A DNA stretch of 64,000 nt from positions 124,001 to 188,000 of the forward strand of contig NZ_QEYE01000005.1 of NCBI RefSeq assembly GCF_003122205.1, read 5' to 3'. Positions within the stretch are counted from its first letter, which is position 1. Each line of letters begins with the position of its first letter. A program made the translations under genes and the position numbers. This DNA comes from Maritimibacter sp. 55A14. Its GTDB lineage: Bacteria > Pseudomonadota > Alphaproteobacteria > Rhodobacterales > Rhodobacteraceae. The notes beneath the pieces are model-generated. The model saw only the letters and a list, made by a program, of their open reading frames with translations. It had not been told where the DNA came from and searched no databases. Below are positions 27,516 to 36,605 of the stretch, piece after piece.

Positions 27516-28463
27516 ATGCAAAACGTCCTTCCCTATCTGATGCTGGCCGGCGGTTTCGCCGCGCTTCTTGCCGGTGGCGAGTATCTCGTCCGGGGCGCTG
27601 TGAATACCGCGCGGCGACTGGACATCCCGCCGATGGTCATCGGCCTGACGCTGGTGGGGTTTGGCACCTCCATGCCGGAGCTTGCGACAAGCCTTCAGGC
27701 AGCGCTGGCGGGCTCGCCGGGGATCGCGCTGGGCAACGTGGTGGGCTCGAACATCGCCAATATCCTGCTGATCCTCGGGCTGGCAGCGGTCCTGATGCCG
27801 ATCGCGGTCGCGGCCGAGAGCTTCCGCCGCGACGCCGCCGTACTGATCGCTGCGACGGCGCTTTGTATTCTGGCCGCCCTGTCCGGCACCCTGGACCGCT
27901 GGCACGGCGTGGTGTTCCTGGTCGGACTGGGCGGGTTTCTCTGGCTGGCATTCCGCAAGAGTGCGCCGGCAGCGGCGGATGTCTACACGCACGAGGCCGA
28001 ATTTCTGACCGCGCGCAGCCCGCTCTGGCTGAGCCTGGTACAATTCGCAGGCGGGCTGGCGGTGGTGCTCCTGGGCGCGCGCTTCCTGGTCTCCGGCGCG
28101 ATCGAGATCGCCACACGCCAAGGTATCAGCGAGGCCACGATCGGCCTGACCGTGGTCGCCGTCGGCACATCGCTGCCGGAGCTTGTGACCTCGGCCATCG
28201 CGGTGCGGCGCGGTCAGAGCGACGTGGCCTTCGGCAATATCATCGGCTCCAACATCTTCAACATCCTGGGCATTCTGGGATGCACCGTGCTGGTGGCACC
28301 GCTTCCGGTGCCGCCGGACATGTTGCGCTTCGATCTCTGGGTGATGTTGGCGGCGACCTTGCTGATGACCGTCTTCGCCCTCACCGGCCGCCGCATCTCG
28401 CGCGGCGAGGGCACCATCCTGCTGGCTCTCTACGTCGCCTATCTGGGTTTTCTCGCGACCTGA
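27516..28463 (+). CDS. Calcium/sodium antiporter (CaCA family, YrbG-like)
   Basis: A 315-residue membrane exchanger built of two inverted repeats. The alpha-1 repeat GFGTSMPELATS with GNVVGSNIANIL and the alpha-2 repeat AVGTSLPELVTS with GNIIGSNIFNIL carry the acidic and polar ion-binding residues. About ten helices are predicted, with a loop near 150-170. It probably exports Ca2+ in exchange for Na+ or H+. A hairpin beyond the stop is shared with the convergent proX. Confidence 0.92.
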   Translation: MQNVLPYLMLAGGFAALLAGGEYLVRGAVNTARRLDIPPMVIGLTLVGFGTSMPELATSLQAALAGSPGIALGNVVGSNIANILLILGLAAVLMPIAVAAESFRRDAAVLIAATALCILAALSGTLDRWHGVVFLVGLGGFLWLAFRKSAPAAADVYTHEAEFLTARSPLWLSLVQFAGGLAVVLLGARFLVSGAIEIATRQGISEATIGLTVVAVGTSLPELVTSAIAVRRGQSDVAFGNIIGSNIFNILGILGCTVLVAPLPVPPDMLRFDLWVMLAATLLMTVFALTGRRISRGEGTILLALYVAYLGFLAT

Positions 28464-28506
28464 GCCGCGACAGCCGACCTCCGGCGCTCCGCATGGCCCA
28501 AAATCA

Positions 28507-28540
28507 AAGGGCCGCACGCGGCGACCCGCGCACGGCCCTT
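28507..28540 (-). terminator. Terminator of proVWX
   Basis: AAGGGCCG and CGGCCCTT form an 8-bp outer stem with CGCG/CGCG inside. On the minus strand the hairpin is followed by TGATTTTG, so it best terminates the proVWX transcript; it may also stop the convergent exchanger mRNA. Confidence 0.65.
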
Positions 28541-28599
28541 CACACGTCCCGTCGCCCGCCCGGAACCGGTTGGCCCGGACCGGTACGAGCGTCCTGCCC

Positions 28600-29646
28600 T
28601 TACATGGCCGAGCCGCGCGCCGCGTCGAGCCATTCATCGACCTTGTCGCGGTTTTCCTCGATCCAGTTCGCGGCCTGTGCTTCCAGATCCTCGGGGCTGT
28701 CCTCGCCCGCGTTCATCTTGGCGTTCTGGGCGAAGATGTCGTCGATCGGAATGCTGACCTGACGCAGCAGTTCAGCAGCCGCGGGATTGTTGGCCAGGAA
28801 GTCAGAATTGGCCACCGGCCGAATGTCGTTGGCCGGCCAGCCCAGATCGCAGGGCTGTTCGCCGCGGCAGCCTTTCAGCCCCTCGACGGTGGTCGCGTCG
28901 GCCAGGTCGGCCTGGTCTTCGGGCAGCTTGGTTTCCTTCATCTGGAGCCAGACCACGTCCTCGCCCGGCGGCAACTCGCCCACCGTCCAGTTCGGGGTCC
29001 AGGTGTAGAAGAAGATCGGCTCACCGTTCTGGTAGCGGCCCAGCGCATCGGCCATGGACGCCGAATACCCGGCCTTGATGGCATTGAAGTCGTCATTCCA
29101 GCCATAGGCTTCAAAATGGTGCGAAATCACCTTTTCGCAGCCCCAGCCCGGCGGACAGGCAACGAGATCGGCCTTGCCGTCGCCATTGGCGTCGAAAAGC
29201 TTCTGGATCTCGTCCTTGGTGAGGTCCTCGACATAATTGATGTCGTGTTCCTCGGCCGTCTTCTTGTCGATCAGGTAGCCCTGCAAGGCACCACCCTTGG
29301 CGACGTATCCGATCTTCTCGGCCCCATCGCTGAAGTCGTCTTCATAGGTGTTGTGCAGCGGGAACCAGCCATTCACCCAGAGATCGATATCGCCCTGCGC
29401 CACAGACTGGTAGAAGGGCGGATTGTCGAGCGTGGTGATGCGTGAGACGTCATAGCCGAGCTCCTGCAGGAGCTGGCTGTAGACCTCAGCCTGCCACCAG
29501 CCGGTGTCCCAACTGGCGCGCGCCATGTCGATGGTGGTGCCCTCGCCGGGCATGTCCTGTTGCGCGACGGCAGCCGTGGGCAGCGCCATAAGGGCGGCGA
29601 CGGCAGCGCCGGTGGTCATTTTCAGGAATGCTTTCGCCGTAATCAT
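28600..29646 (-). CDS. proX: Glycine betaine/proline ABC transporter, binding protein
   Basis: A 348-residue exported binding protein with a signal peptide to about residue 28 (AAVAQ). The Trp cage for betaine is suggested by ASWDTGWW, VNGWFPLHN and YTWTPNW. As in E. coli ProX there is a DANGDGKADL loop, an EF-hand/dockerin-like Ca2+ motif, next to a GWGCE disulfide segment. AAAGGAGG precedes the start. It is the last gene of proVWX, 105 bases after proW. Confidence 0.94.
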   Translation of the reverse strand: MITAKAFLKMTTGAAVAALMALPTAAVAQQDMPGEGTTIDMARASWDTGWWQAEVYSQLLQELGYDVSRITTLDNPPFYQSVAQGDIDLWVNGWFPLHNTYEDDFSDGAEKIGYVAKGGALQGYLIDKKTAEEHDINYVEDLTKDEIQKLFDANGDGKADLVACPPGWGCEKVISHHFEAYGWNDDFNAIKAGYSASMADALGRYQNGEPIFFYTWTPNWTVGELPPGEDVVWLQMKETKLPEDQADLADATTVEGLKGCRGEQPCDLGWPANDIRPVANSDFLANNPAAAELLRQVSIPIDDIFAQNAKMNAGEDSPEDLEAQAANWIEENRDKVDEWLDAARGSAM

Positions 29647-29751
29647 ATCGAAAGTCCTCCTTTCGTTTCATGTCTGCCGTGGCGGCGCATCCGCGCCGCG
29701 CGCGGCGCTTCGGCGGCCGTGCCGGCAGCGCGCGGCCGCGCTCTTTCGGGG

Positions 29752-30690
29752 TCAGGACACGCTCTGCCCGCCGCTTCCCGGCGGGTTTGCCGGTGCCCGT
29801 ATCCTGAAGAACGCCTTCAGCGTCTCCAGAAGACCCGGTGATTTCGTGGTCGATTCACTGCCCAGCGCCTGGGTGATCCGGTCCAGGATCATCGCCAGCA
29901 GCACGATGCCCAGACCGCCCTCGGTCGCGGCGCCGACATCCAGCCGGCCAAGCCCGGTATAGACAATCAGACCGAGCCCTCCCGCGCCGATCAGGGCTGC
30001 GATCACGGCCATCGAGAGTGCCAGCATCAGCGTCTGGTTGAGCCCCGCCATGATTGTGCGCAGCGCTAGCGGCAACTGCACCTCCCAGAGCACCTGCCGC
30101 GGCGACGAGCCGAAGGCATAGGCCGCCTCGATCAGATCCTCAGGCACCGAACGGATGCCGAGATTGGTCAGGCGGATAATCGGCGGCAGGGCGAAGATGA
30201 TCGTGGCGATGATCCCCGGCGTCATGCCGACGCCAAAGAGCATCACGATGGGAACCAGATAGACGAATGGTGGGATGGTCTGCATGATGTCGAGTACCGG
30301 GCGCAGGCCCTTTTCGAACCCGTCCCGGCGGGCCGCGGCGATGCCCAGCGGCACCCCCACGATAGCGCAGAAGAGCACGGCCGTCAGGATCATCGCGAGC
30401 GTCGTCATGGTCTGCGGCCAGACCCCGATCAGATCCACCACCGCCAGGGCGACAAGGGTGAAGAGCGCCAGCCCACGGCTGGCCACAGCCCAGGCGACAA
30501 GCACCAGCGCCAGAGTGAAGAGCGGCATCGGAATCGCCTGAAGCGCCAGGTCCAGCCCTTCCAGGACCGTGGTGATCGGCACCTGAACGGCCTGGAAGAG
30601 ATCGCGGAAATTGGGCACGAGCCAGCCCTTGATCACTGTCTCGACCCAGACATCGAGCGGTATCTCGAAACTATCTGACGGTTGCCACAT
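29752..30690 (-). CDS. proW: Glycine betaine/proline ABC transporter, permease
   Basis: A 312-residue permease. The long hydrophilic N-terminus (about 60 residues, starting MWQPSDSFEIPL) and the docking motif EAAYAFGSSPRQVLWEVQLPLALRTIMAGLNQT identify ProW. The core resembles ChoW encoded 6 kb away, so the two systems are paralogous. It lies 14 bases downstream of proV. A C-terminal cytosolic extension (about 285-312) is polar. Confidence 0.94.
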   Translation of the reverse strand: MWQPSDSFEIPLDVWVETVIKGWLVPNFRDLFQAVQVPITTVLEGLDLALQAIPMPLFTLALVLVAWAVASRGLALFTLVALAVVDLIGVWPQTMTTLAMILTAVLFCAIVGVPLGIAAARRDGFEKGLRPVLDIMQTIPPFVYLVPIVMLFGVGMTPGIIATIIFALPPIIRLTNLGIRSVPEDLIEAAYAFGSSPRQVLWEVQLPLALRTIMAGLNQTLMLALSMAVIAALIGAGGLGLIVYTGLGRLDVGAATEGGLGIVLLAMILDRITQALGSESTTKSPGLLETLKAFFRIRAPANPPGSGGQSVS

Positions 30691-30704
30691 GTTTCTCTCC
30701 CCGA

Positions 30705-31955
30705 TCAGGCCGAAAGGGCCGGCGCGGCTTCGGCGGCTTTTTCCTCGCCGTCCGGCGCGTCCTCCTCCTCCGGCGCGTTCTTGTCCTCTGCGAGCAATTC
30801 GAAGACCGCCTCGGGGGTAACGACGCCGACGAAACGCTCCTCCTCATCGCAGACGGCGACGGGCAGGCCCGCGGAACAGGCGTCATAGACCTGGCGGAGC
30901 ACATCACCGGGACGCGCGCGAGGCATTTCGGGCACCATTGCGCCCTCCAGTGGTCCGCCCCCGCCGCCTGCGGCTTGCGCAAGCGACCGGCGCGTGACCA
31001 GCCCGGCCAGCGCGCCGTCGCGCAGCAGGTGGAGCGCGTCGCGTCCGAGTTCGTCGAGGCGCGCGCGCACCGCGCCGGCGTCCGTCTCTGCCAGTTCCAG
31101 CGCCTCGGGCGGCTCCATAACACTTGCCACGTCGAAGACGCGGGCACGATCCACATCCTGCGTGAAGGCGGCGACATAATCATCGGCCGGGTTGCCCACG
31201 ATTTCCTCGGCAGTGCCGACCTGAACGAAGCGCCCCTCCTTCATAATGGCGATCCGGTCACCCAGCGTGAGCGCCTCGTCGAGGTCGTGAGTGATGAAGA
31301 CGATGGTCTTGCGCAGCTCGCGCTGAAGCTCCAGCAATTCGTTCTGCATGTCCCGCCGGATCAGCGGGTCGAGCGCCGAGAACGGCTCGTCCATCAGCAG
31401 GATCTCGGGGTCGACGGCCAGTCCGCGCGCCAGCCCGACGCGTTGCTGCATCCCCCCCGAAAGCGTCGCGGGGCGACGGTCGGCCCAAGCGGCCAGCCCG
31501 ACCTTGCGCAGCGCCTCCAGCGCGCGCTCGCGCCGTTCGGCGGCCGGCACGCGTGCCACCTTGAGTCCGTATTCCACGTTTTCCAGAACGCTCTTGTGCG
31601 GGAAGAGCGCGAAATGCTGGAAGACCATCGCGATCTTCTCCAGCCGCAGCTTGCGCAGGGTCGCCGCATCCGCGCCGCGCATGTCCTGGCCGTCGAAGCG
31701 AATCTCGCCCTCGCTGGCCTCGATCAGCCGGTTGAGCATCCGCACCAGCGTCGACTTGCCGGAGCCCGAAAGCCCCATGACGACGAAGACCTCGCCCTCC
31801 TCGACGCTGAAATTCACGGATTGCACACCGATGGTCTGTCCAGTCTCGGCCAGCACCTCGTCCTTGGTCTTGCCTTTGCGGATCATTTCGAGGGCCTGGT
31901 CGGGATCGTCTCCGAACACCTTCGAAAGGTTTTTTACAACGATCTTTTCGGTCAA
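30705..31955 (-). CDS. proV: Glycine betaine/proline ABC transporter, ATP-binding protein
   Basis: A 416-residue ATPase with Walker A GLSGSGKST, FQHFALFPHKS Q-loop, LSGGMQQRVGLARG signature, Walker B LLMDEPFSALDP, then two C-terminal CBS domains (about 280-395) that in relatives sense ionic strength. The tail is Glu/Ala-rich. The initiation codon is TTG (31953-31955, read TTG-ACC-GAA) with GGGAGG upstream; no ATG is available in the family-conserved N-terminus. It is first in the proVWX operon and divergent from the Na/Pi gene. Confidence 0.94.
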   Translation of the reverse strand: MTEKIVVKNLSKVFGDDPDQALEMIRKGKTKDEVLAETGQTIGVQSVNFSVEEGEVFVVMGLSGSGKSTLVRMLNRLIEASEGEIRFDGQDMRGADAATLRKLRLEKIAMVFQHFALFPHKSVLENVEYGLKVARVPAAERRERALEALRKVGLAAWADRRPATLSGGMQQRVGLARGLAVDPEILLMDEPFSALDPLIRRDMQNELLELQRELRKTIVFITHDLDEALTLGDRIAIMKEGRFVQVGTAEEIVGNPADDYVAAFTQDVDRARVFDVASVMEPPEALELAETDAGAVRARLDELGRDALHLLRDGALAGLVTRRSLAQAAGGGGGPLEGAMVPEMPRARPGDVLRQVYDACSAGLPVAVCDEEERFVGVVTPEAVFELLAEDKNAPEEEDAPDGEEKAAEAAPALSA

Positions 31956-32300
31956 GCGTCGCCTCCCGTTCCGATGATCAGGGGTAACGCGATCCTGAAG
32001 ATGCGTATTTTTACATACGTGGTTGCCACATCCAGGTTGTTCAACCGTTATCCGGGCATCGCCTCGACGGAGGCCTCATAATAGCTTGAATAAACTGGAA
32101 GAATTCCACAACGCCAGCACCCCGGAGCGTATCTCGAAAGGCGGGGCGCCGCCTGCGGGATGCGCGGCGGCCTTGACCTGCGTCATTCCACCGGCCCCAA
32201 GCGTGCGCCAATCTGGTCCGTACCGCACAAATCCTGCAACGGCGGACATAGTCCCGCCGGGACGCGCGGGACCCGCCACCACGTGAGTCGGACGAACGGA
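31956..32300. other. Divergent region proVWX / Na-Pi transporter
   Basis: About 345 bases with no gene. It holds a perfect inverted repeat TGGAA-GAA-TTCCA at 32096-32108 and a CGTAT-TTTTAC-ATACG hairpin near 32004-32019 in the proV leader. The local AT-richness around 32085-32110 makes it the likeliest promoter zone for osmotically controlled proVWX. No precise promoter can be assigned. Confidence 0.45.
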
Positions 32301-33980
32301 ATGGAACAGCTTTCGATACTGGTCACTCTTGCCGGCGGGCTCGCGCTCTTTCTCTTTGGCTTCGACATGCTGGCGCGCGCGCTCAAGCAGGTCTCGGGCG
32401 ATTACCTGAAGACATTCCTGGCGCGGATGACGCGCAACCGGTTCCTGGGCCTCGCCGCCGGGGCGGTGGTAACGGCGGTCATCCAGTCCTCGTCGGTGAC
32501 CACCGTGCTGCTGGTGGGCTTCATCTCGGCGGGCATGATGAGCCTGGCGCAAAGCGTGCCGATCATCATCGGCGCCAATGTCGGCTCCACCTTCACGGCG
32601 CAGATACTGGCCTTCAACGTCACCGCGCTGGCACTGCCGATGGTGTCTCTGGGGGTGCTGGGCTCCTTCGCGGCGCGGCGCGACGAGCACCGGGAGTTGG
32701 GTCGCATCCTTCTGGGCCTGGGCCTGGTCTTCTACGGCATGACGGTGATGGCCGCCGCGATGGCGCCCCTGCGCGAGCATCCGCAAGCCCTGCAGATCAT
32801 CCGGGCACTGGATGCGCCGCTGCTGGCAGCGTTTGCCGGGGCCGCCTTCACCGCGGTCGTGCAATCTTCGGCCGCAACGACGGGCATCCTGCTGGTCATG
32901 GCGGGCGAGGGGCTGATCACGCTGGAGGCGGCGATCGCGCTGGCGCTCGGGGCCAATATCGGCACCTGCGTCACCGCCCTTCTGGCCTCCATCGGCAAGC
33001 CGGCGGCGGCTGTGCGGGCGGCGGTAGTACATGTGCTCTTCAACGTCGCGGGCGTGCTGATCTGGATCGGGCTGATCGACCAGCTCGCCGATTTCGCCCG
33101 CTGGATCTCGCCGGCCCATCCGGCGCTGGAGGGCGCCGCCCGGCTGCAAGCGGAAGCGCCCCGCCAGATCGCCAATGTCCACACGTTCTTCAATGTCGCC
33201 AACGCGCTTCTCTTCATCGGTTTCATGGCGCCGATCACCAGGCTGGTGGAACGGCTGGTGCCCGAACGTTCCGAACGGATCGAGCCGCGCTTCGCGCCCC
33301 GGCATCTCGACCCGAAGCTGTTGGCGGTGCCGCCGATCGCGCTGGACGCGGCCCGGCTGGAGTTGCTGCGCCTCGGGCGGTTCGTGCAGGAACTGCTCGC
33401 GGCCGCCGTGCCGACGCTGGTTTCCGGCAGCCCGGTGCGGATCGGCCGGCTGCGGGTCATGGACCGGCCCGTCGATCTGCTGCATCGCCAGATCGTCGAT
33501 TACCTGCGGCAGGTCAGCCTGCTCGACCTGACCACCGAGCAAGCCGACCGGCTGATGGCCTATCTGAGGATCGCAAACGATCTGGAGCATCTGGGCGACC
33601 TGATCGCGACGGGGATGGTCACATCCGCGCGCAAGCGCATCGACGAGAATGTCGTGATCGGGCCGCAGACAGCCGCGCGCATCGGGCAGTTGCATGCCCT
33701 GGTCGCGGAGGCCATGACCGGCTGTCTCGCGGCGCTGGAGACCGAGGACCGCGACCGGGCCGCCGCCGTCCGGGCGATGAAGCAGGCCGAGACGCAGCTT
33801 GTCGAGGAGATATCGCGCCACCAGGCCGCACGCCTGCGCGCCGCCGAACCCCGGCGCCTGCCCGCCTATGCGCGCGAAATCGAACTGATCGAGGGGCTGG
33901 ACGACGTCTTCAAGACGATCCGGCGCATCGCGCGGACCCAGATGGGGGTGTTCCAGCCGCGCCCGCCGGATGGCGGCTGA
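32301..33980 (+). CDS. Na/Pi cotransporter family protein with PhoU-like domain
   Basis: A 559-residue protein. Two NptA-type repeats form the membrane half: the first holds AVIQSSSVTTVLLVGF and GANVGSTFTAQ, the second AVVQSSAATTGILLV and GANIGTCVTALLAS (QSS and GAN/G motifs of Na/phosphate carriers). The C-terminal 200 residues are helical and PhoU-like. ATG 32301 begins directly before the first helix; an in-frame GTG at 32283 is possible. It probably imports or exports phosphate with Na+. Convergent with the next gene. Confidence 0.9.
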   Translation: MEQLSILVTLAGGLALFLFGFDMLARALKQVSGDYLKTFLARMTRNRFLGLAAGAVVTAVIQSSSVTTVLLVGFISAGMMSLAQSVPIIIGANVGSTFTAQILAFNVTALALPMVSLGVLGSFAARRDEHRELGRILLGLGLVFYGMTVMAAAMAPLREHPQALQIIRALDAPLLAAFAGAAFTAVVQSSAATTGILLVMAGEGLITLEAAIALALGANIGTCVTALLASIGKPAAAVRAAVVHVLFNVAGVLIWIGLIDQLADFARWISPAHPALEGAARLQAEAPRQIANVHTFFNVANALLFIGFMAPITRLVERLVPERSERIEPRFAPRHLDPKLLAVPPIALDAARLELLRLGRFVQELLAAAVPTLVSGSPVRIGRLRVMDRPVDLLHRQIVDYLRQVSLLDLTTEQADRLMAYLRIANDLEHLGDLIATGMVTSARKRIDENVVIGPQTAARIGQLHALVAEAMTGCLAALETEDRDRAAAVRAMKQAETQLVEEISRHQAARLRAAEPRRLPAYAREIELIEGLDDVFKTIRRIARTQMGVFQPRPPDGG

Positions 33981-34003
33981 TCCGGCCGGCGCGGCGGCGG
34001 CGC

Positions 34004-34489
34004 TCAGAAGGCACCCATGGCCAGCCCTGCGGCCAGGGCCTGGCCGATCTCCCGGCATTGGTCGAGTTCGTCTTCGGGGATGGTCTTCTCGGCCAGTATC
34101 TCTTCGGGCGTCTGGGCATGGGTGCAGATGATCAGCGGCTTCTGCACTTCCCTCAGCCGCCAGCCCTGGGCGATGCGCGCCGTCTGGCGGGCCGCGTTCG
34201 CTCCATCGGAGCCGGCGCAGACCATCTGGGCATAGGGCCGCCCTTCGATGCGCCCCAGAACGGGATAATAGCAGCGGTCGAAAAAATCCTTCATCACGCC
34301 CGCGATCGCGGCCAGGTTCTCGGGGGCGCAGAAGATGTACCCGTCCGCGCGTAGAAGATCGTCGGAGCCGGCCTCTGCGGCAGTCTTGAGAATGGTGGGC
34401 GTTTCATCTCTCGCGGCCTCGGCCGCCGCCTGCGCCATCTGCCGGCTGCCGCCTGTCTTGGAATGATACACGATCAGAAGCTCTGCCAT
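34004..34489 (-). CDS. Flavodoxin-fold oxidoreductase
   Basis: A 161-residue flavodoxin-like protein. The FMN phosphate loop is YHSKTGGSRQMA near the N-terminus, and the second loop CAPENLAAIAGVMKDFFDRCYY fits the NAD(P)H-dependent/flavodoxin_5-like branch. Substrate and partner are unknown. ATG 34489 (MAELLIVYHS) is the natural start; the frame extends to 34528. It ends 23 bases from the convergent Na/Pi gene and stands alone. Confidence 0.83.
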   Translation of the reverse strand: MAELLIVYHSKTGGSRQMAQAAAEAARDETPTILKTAAEAGSDDLLRADGYIFCAPENLAAIAGVMKDFFDRCYYPVLGRIEGRPYAQMVCAGSDGANAARQTARIAQGWRLREVQKPLIICTHAQTPEEILAEKTIPEDELDQCREIGQALAAGLAMGAF

Positions 34490-34647
34490 CGGGCCGATGC
34501 TAGGCGGCCTCCATGCGATCCGCAACATATGGCCCCGAGTGGATATGTGCCCGCTTGCCCCCGCGGGGAGCCGAGGACGAAACCCGTAGAGCGATTGCCA
34601 GACCTCGCGAACTGGCTGGCGATGTGGTGACGCTACGCAGGGCTTTG

Positions 34648-34676
34648 GCCTTGTCCGGATGTGGGAGGGACAAGGC
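34648..34676 (-). terminator. Hairpin after the GT39-like gene
   Basis: GCCTTGTCC and GGACAAGGC form a perfect 9-bp stem with an 11-base loop, 21 bases beyond the stop of the minus-strand membrane protein gene. There is no T-run, so it is a terminator-like or mRNA-stabilising element. Confidence 0.45.
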
Positions 34677-34696
34677 GCGCCATTTGTAAATCGGGG

Positions 34697-36397
34697 CTAC
34701 GTTTTCGGGCCCGGCCGGAACCCTTCGAAAAACGGAGGCGCCGGCGCGGGATCGTCAGGCCGTGCAAGGTGGTCGCCCCAGCGCAGAGTCGCCTTGCCCT
34801 GCCCCGCAACCTCATGCGCCCCGCGCGCAAGGAGCGTGACGCTTCCCGGTGCGCGGACCTCGCCATCAAGCAGGATCGGGGCGTCGCTTTCCAATGTATA
34901 GGGACCGGGGATCAGGATTTCGATTGTCGTGCCCTCATCATCGAGGTCCAGTTCCTTGCCCGCGACCCAGATCACCCCCCAATGCGGGATGTAACTCTCC
35001 GCCAGCGCCACGCGATCCGCTTCCACCAGTGTCGCGTCGGGTTGCGGCGCATCAGGGTCCACCGCAGCCAGCAGATGCGGGCTGTTGACCAGCAGCAGGG
35101 GCACGGTCCGATTCTCAAGCGCCTCGCGAAAAACCGGACGCCCGCGGGAGGCATAATTAAGCATGCCCCAGCTCGACATGAAAAACCCGGTATGCGAAAA
35201 ACTCGCAAGCGTATAGGAGCGGTCGAAATAGGCGACCGGTTCGGGAAAAATCTCATGAACCGCGGTGATCGTGCGCGCCTGATGGGCGAGACCACGCTCT
35301 GGAAGGCCGTGCCACGAGCGCAGGATCCCGACAGACAGGAGGATCACCAAAAGCCCCTGTAGCCACCTCACCCGCGCCAGCGCCGCCATGTTCGCGCCCG
35401 CAAGCAGCATGGCCGTCGGCAGGATGAAGACGTAAAAATAGGGGAAGGCGTTGCGGTAAAACACGAACGATCCGATGGGCAGGGCAAGCAGCAGCAGGAC
35501 CGGAACCGCGCGCCACCCGCCGGACAGGTTGCGCCCCCCAAGCAGCACGACCGCAATCCCCCCTGCGACGAGCGCGCCCGAAAGCGGCGCATGGGAGAGC
35601 GCGACATACAGGTAGCCCCATCTGGGGAAAAGTTGCGTTTCAAGCAGCGTGGTCTTGGCCGCGTCGTTCAGCATCCGGCCCGCGATGGCACTGTTTCCGC
35701 CGGGAAGGCTCGCCTTGTGGGCGAAATAGAGCACTGCAAAGGCGGCGAATGTGCCGGCGACCATGACCATCAACCGCACGGCCACGCGCCAGCGGTTCTC
35801 GGCACGCAAAAGCCGCCACAGCGCAAGCCCGATAAAGGCCGGCGCGTAGAACACGGACTTGACCGTCACCATCGCCGCCAGCGCAGCGAGAAAACAGAAC
35901 AAACCCATGCGCCATGCGGAAAGCGGACCGAGCAGCAAGACGAGGCTCATCAGCAGCAACAACACCGCCGCCGTGTCGGTGCGGAAACTCGTCCCGTTGA
36001 CGAGAACATAGTCGAAGGACAGGTAGACCAGCAGGGTGAAGAGCGCCGGAACCTCGTCGAAGAACTCCCGCGCCAGCCGGAAGAGCGCCCAAAGGACACC
36101 GCATTGGCCAATCCACAGAACCGCGCGGGCCAGGCGGATTTGCTCGATCTCATCGCCACCGGTCGCGGGCAGCCCGGCCCAGAAATGAACGTGAACTGTC
36201 TGAAGCGGCAGGGTCAGTTCGCCCCGCAGATAGCTGTGTACCTGCGAGAGATAAAGGAACTCGTCCCAGTTGATTTCCTGCGTCAACGCAAGGTGCAGGC
36301 TGAGCAGCATCGCCAAGGCAATGCCGATCCGGAGCAAGAGCGCGATATCAATCCATCCGGGACCGCGCGCCAGCGAAATGCGGGCAATGGCGCTCAT
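34697..36397 (-). CDS. GT39-like polytopic membrane glycosyltransferase
   Basis: A 566-residue protein with about ten to twelve membrane helices in residues 15-385 and a soluble C-terminal third. The first periplasmic loop carries INWDEFLYL, which fits the catalytic acidic motif of GT39/ArnT-type, lipid-phosphate-sugar-dependent transferases. The C-terminal domain ends with a beta-rich segment (IEILIPGPYTLESDAPILLDG). It stands 208 bases after tonB on the same strand but is probably a separate unit. Acceptor and donor are unknown. Confidence 0.72.
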   Translation of the reverse strand: MSAIARISLARGPGWIDIALLLRIGIALAMLLSLHLALTQEINWDEFLYLSQVHSYLRGELTLPLQTVHVHFWAGLPATGGDEIEQIRLARAVLWIGQCGVLWALFRLAREFFDEVPALFTLLVYLSFDYVLVNGTSFRTDTAAVLLLLMSLVLLLGPLSAWRMGLFCFLAALAAMVTVKSVFYAPAFIGLALWRLLRAENRWRVAVRLMVMVAGTFAAFAVLYFAHKASLPGGNSAIAGRMLNDAAKTTLLETQLFPRWGYLYVALSHAPLSGALVAGGIAVVLLGGRNLSGGWRAVPVLLLLALPIGSFVFYRNAFPYFYVFILPTAMLLAGANMAALARVRWLQGLLVILLSVGILRSWHGLPERGLAHQARTITAVHEIFPEPVAYFDRSYTLASFSHTGFFMSSWGMLNYASRGRPVFREALENRTVPLLLVNSPHLLAAVDPDAPQPDATLVEADRVALAESYIPHWGVIWVAGKELDLDDEGTTIEILIPGPYTLESDAPILLDGEVRAPGSVTLLARGAHEVAGQGKATLRWGDHLARPDDPAPAPPFFEGFRPGPKT

Positions 36398-36605
36398 CCG
36401 GTCTCTCTGGCGGCTTTTTCGGCCAACGCCTCGACCGGGTCACAGGCGCCTGTCTGAATGACGGATTTCACTGCTTCTCCTGCGCCCCGAAAGCCTCCGG
36501 CCACGGCCTTTTCACCTACTATTCCTCTTTCGCCGCGCATCGCGCAAGACGGTGCGGCTACCTTTTCCTCGTTGTGCCTGAGGTGCCACTATCCCGGAAT
36601 GCGGC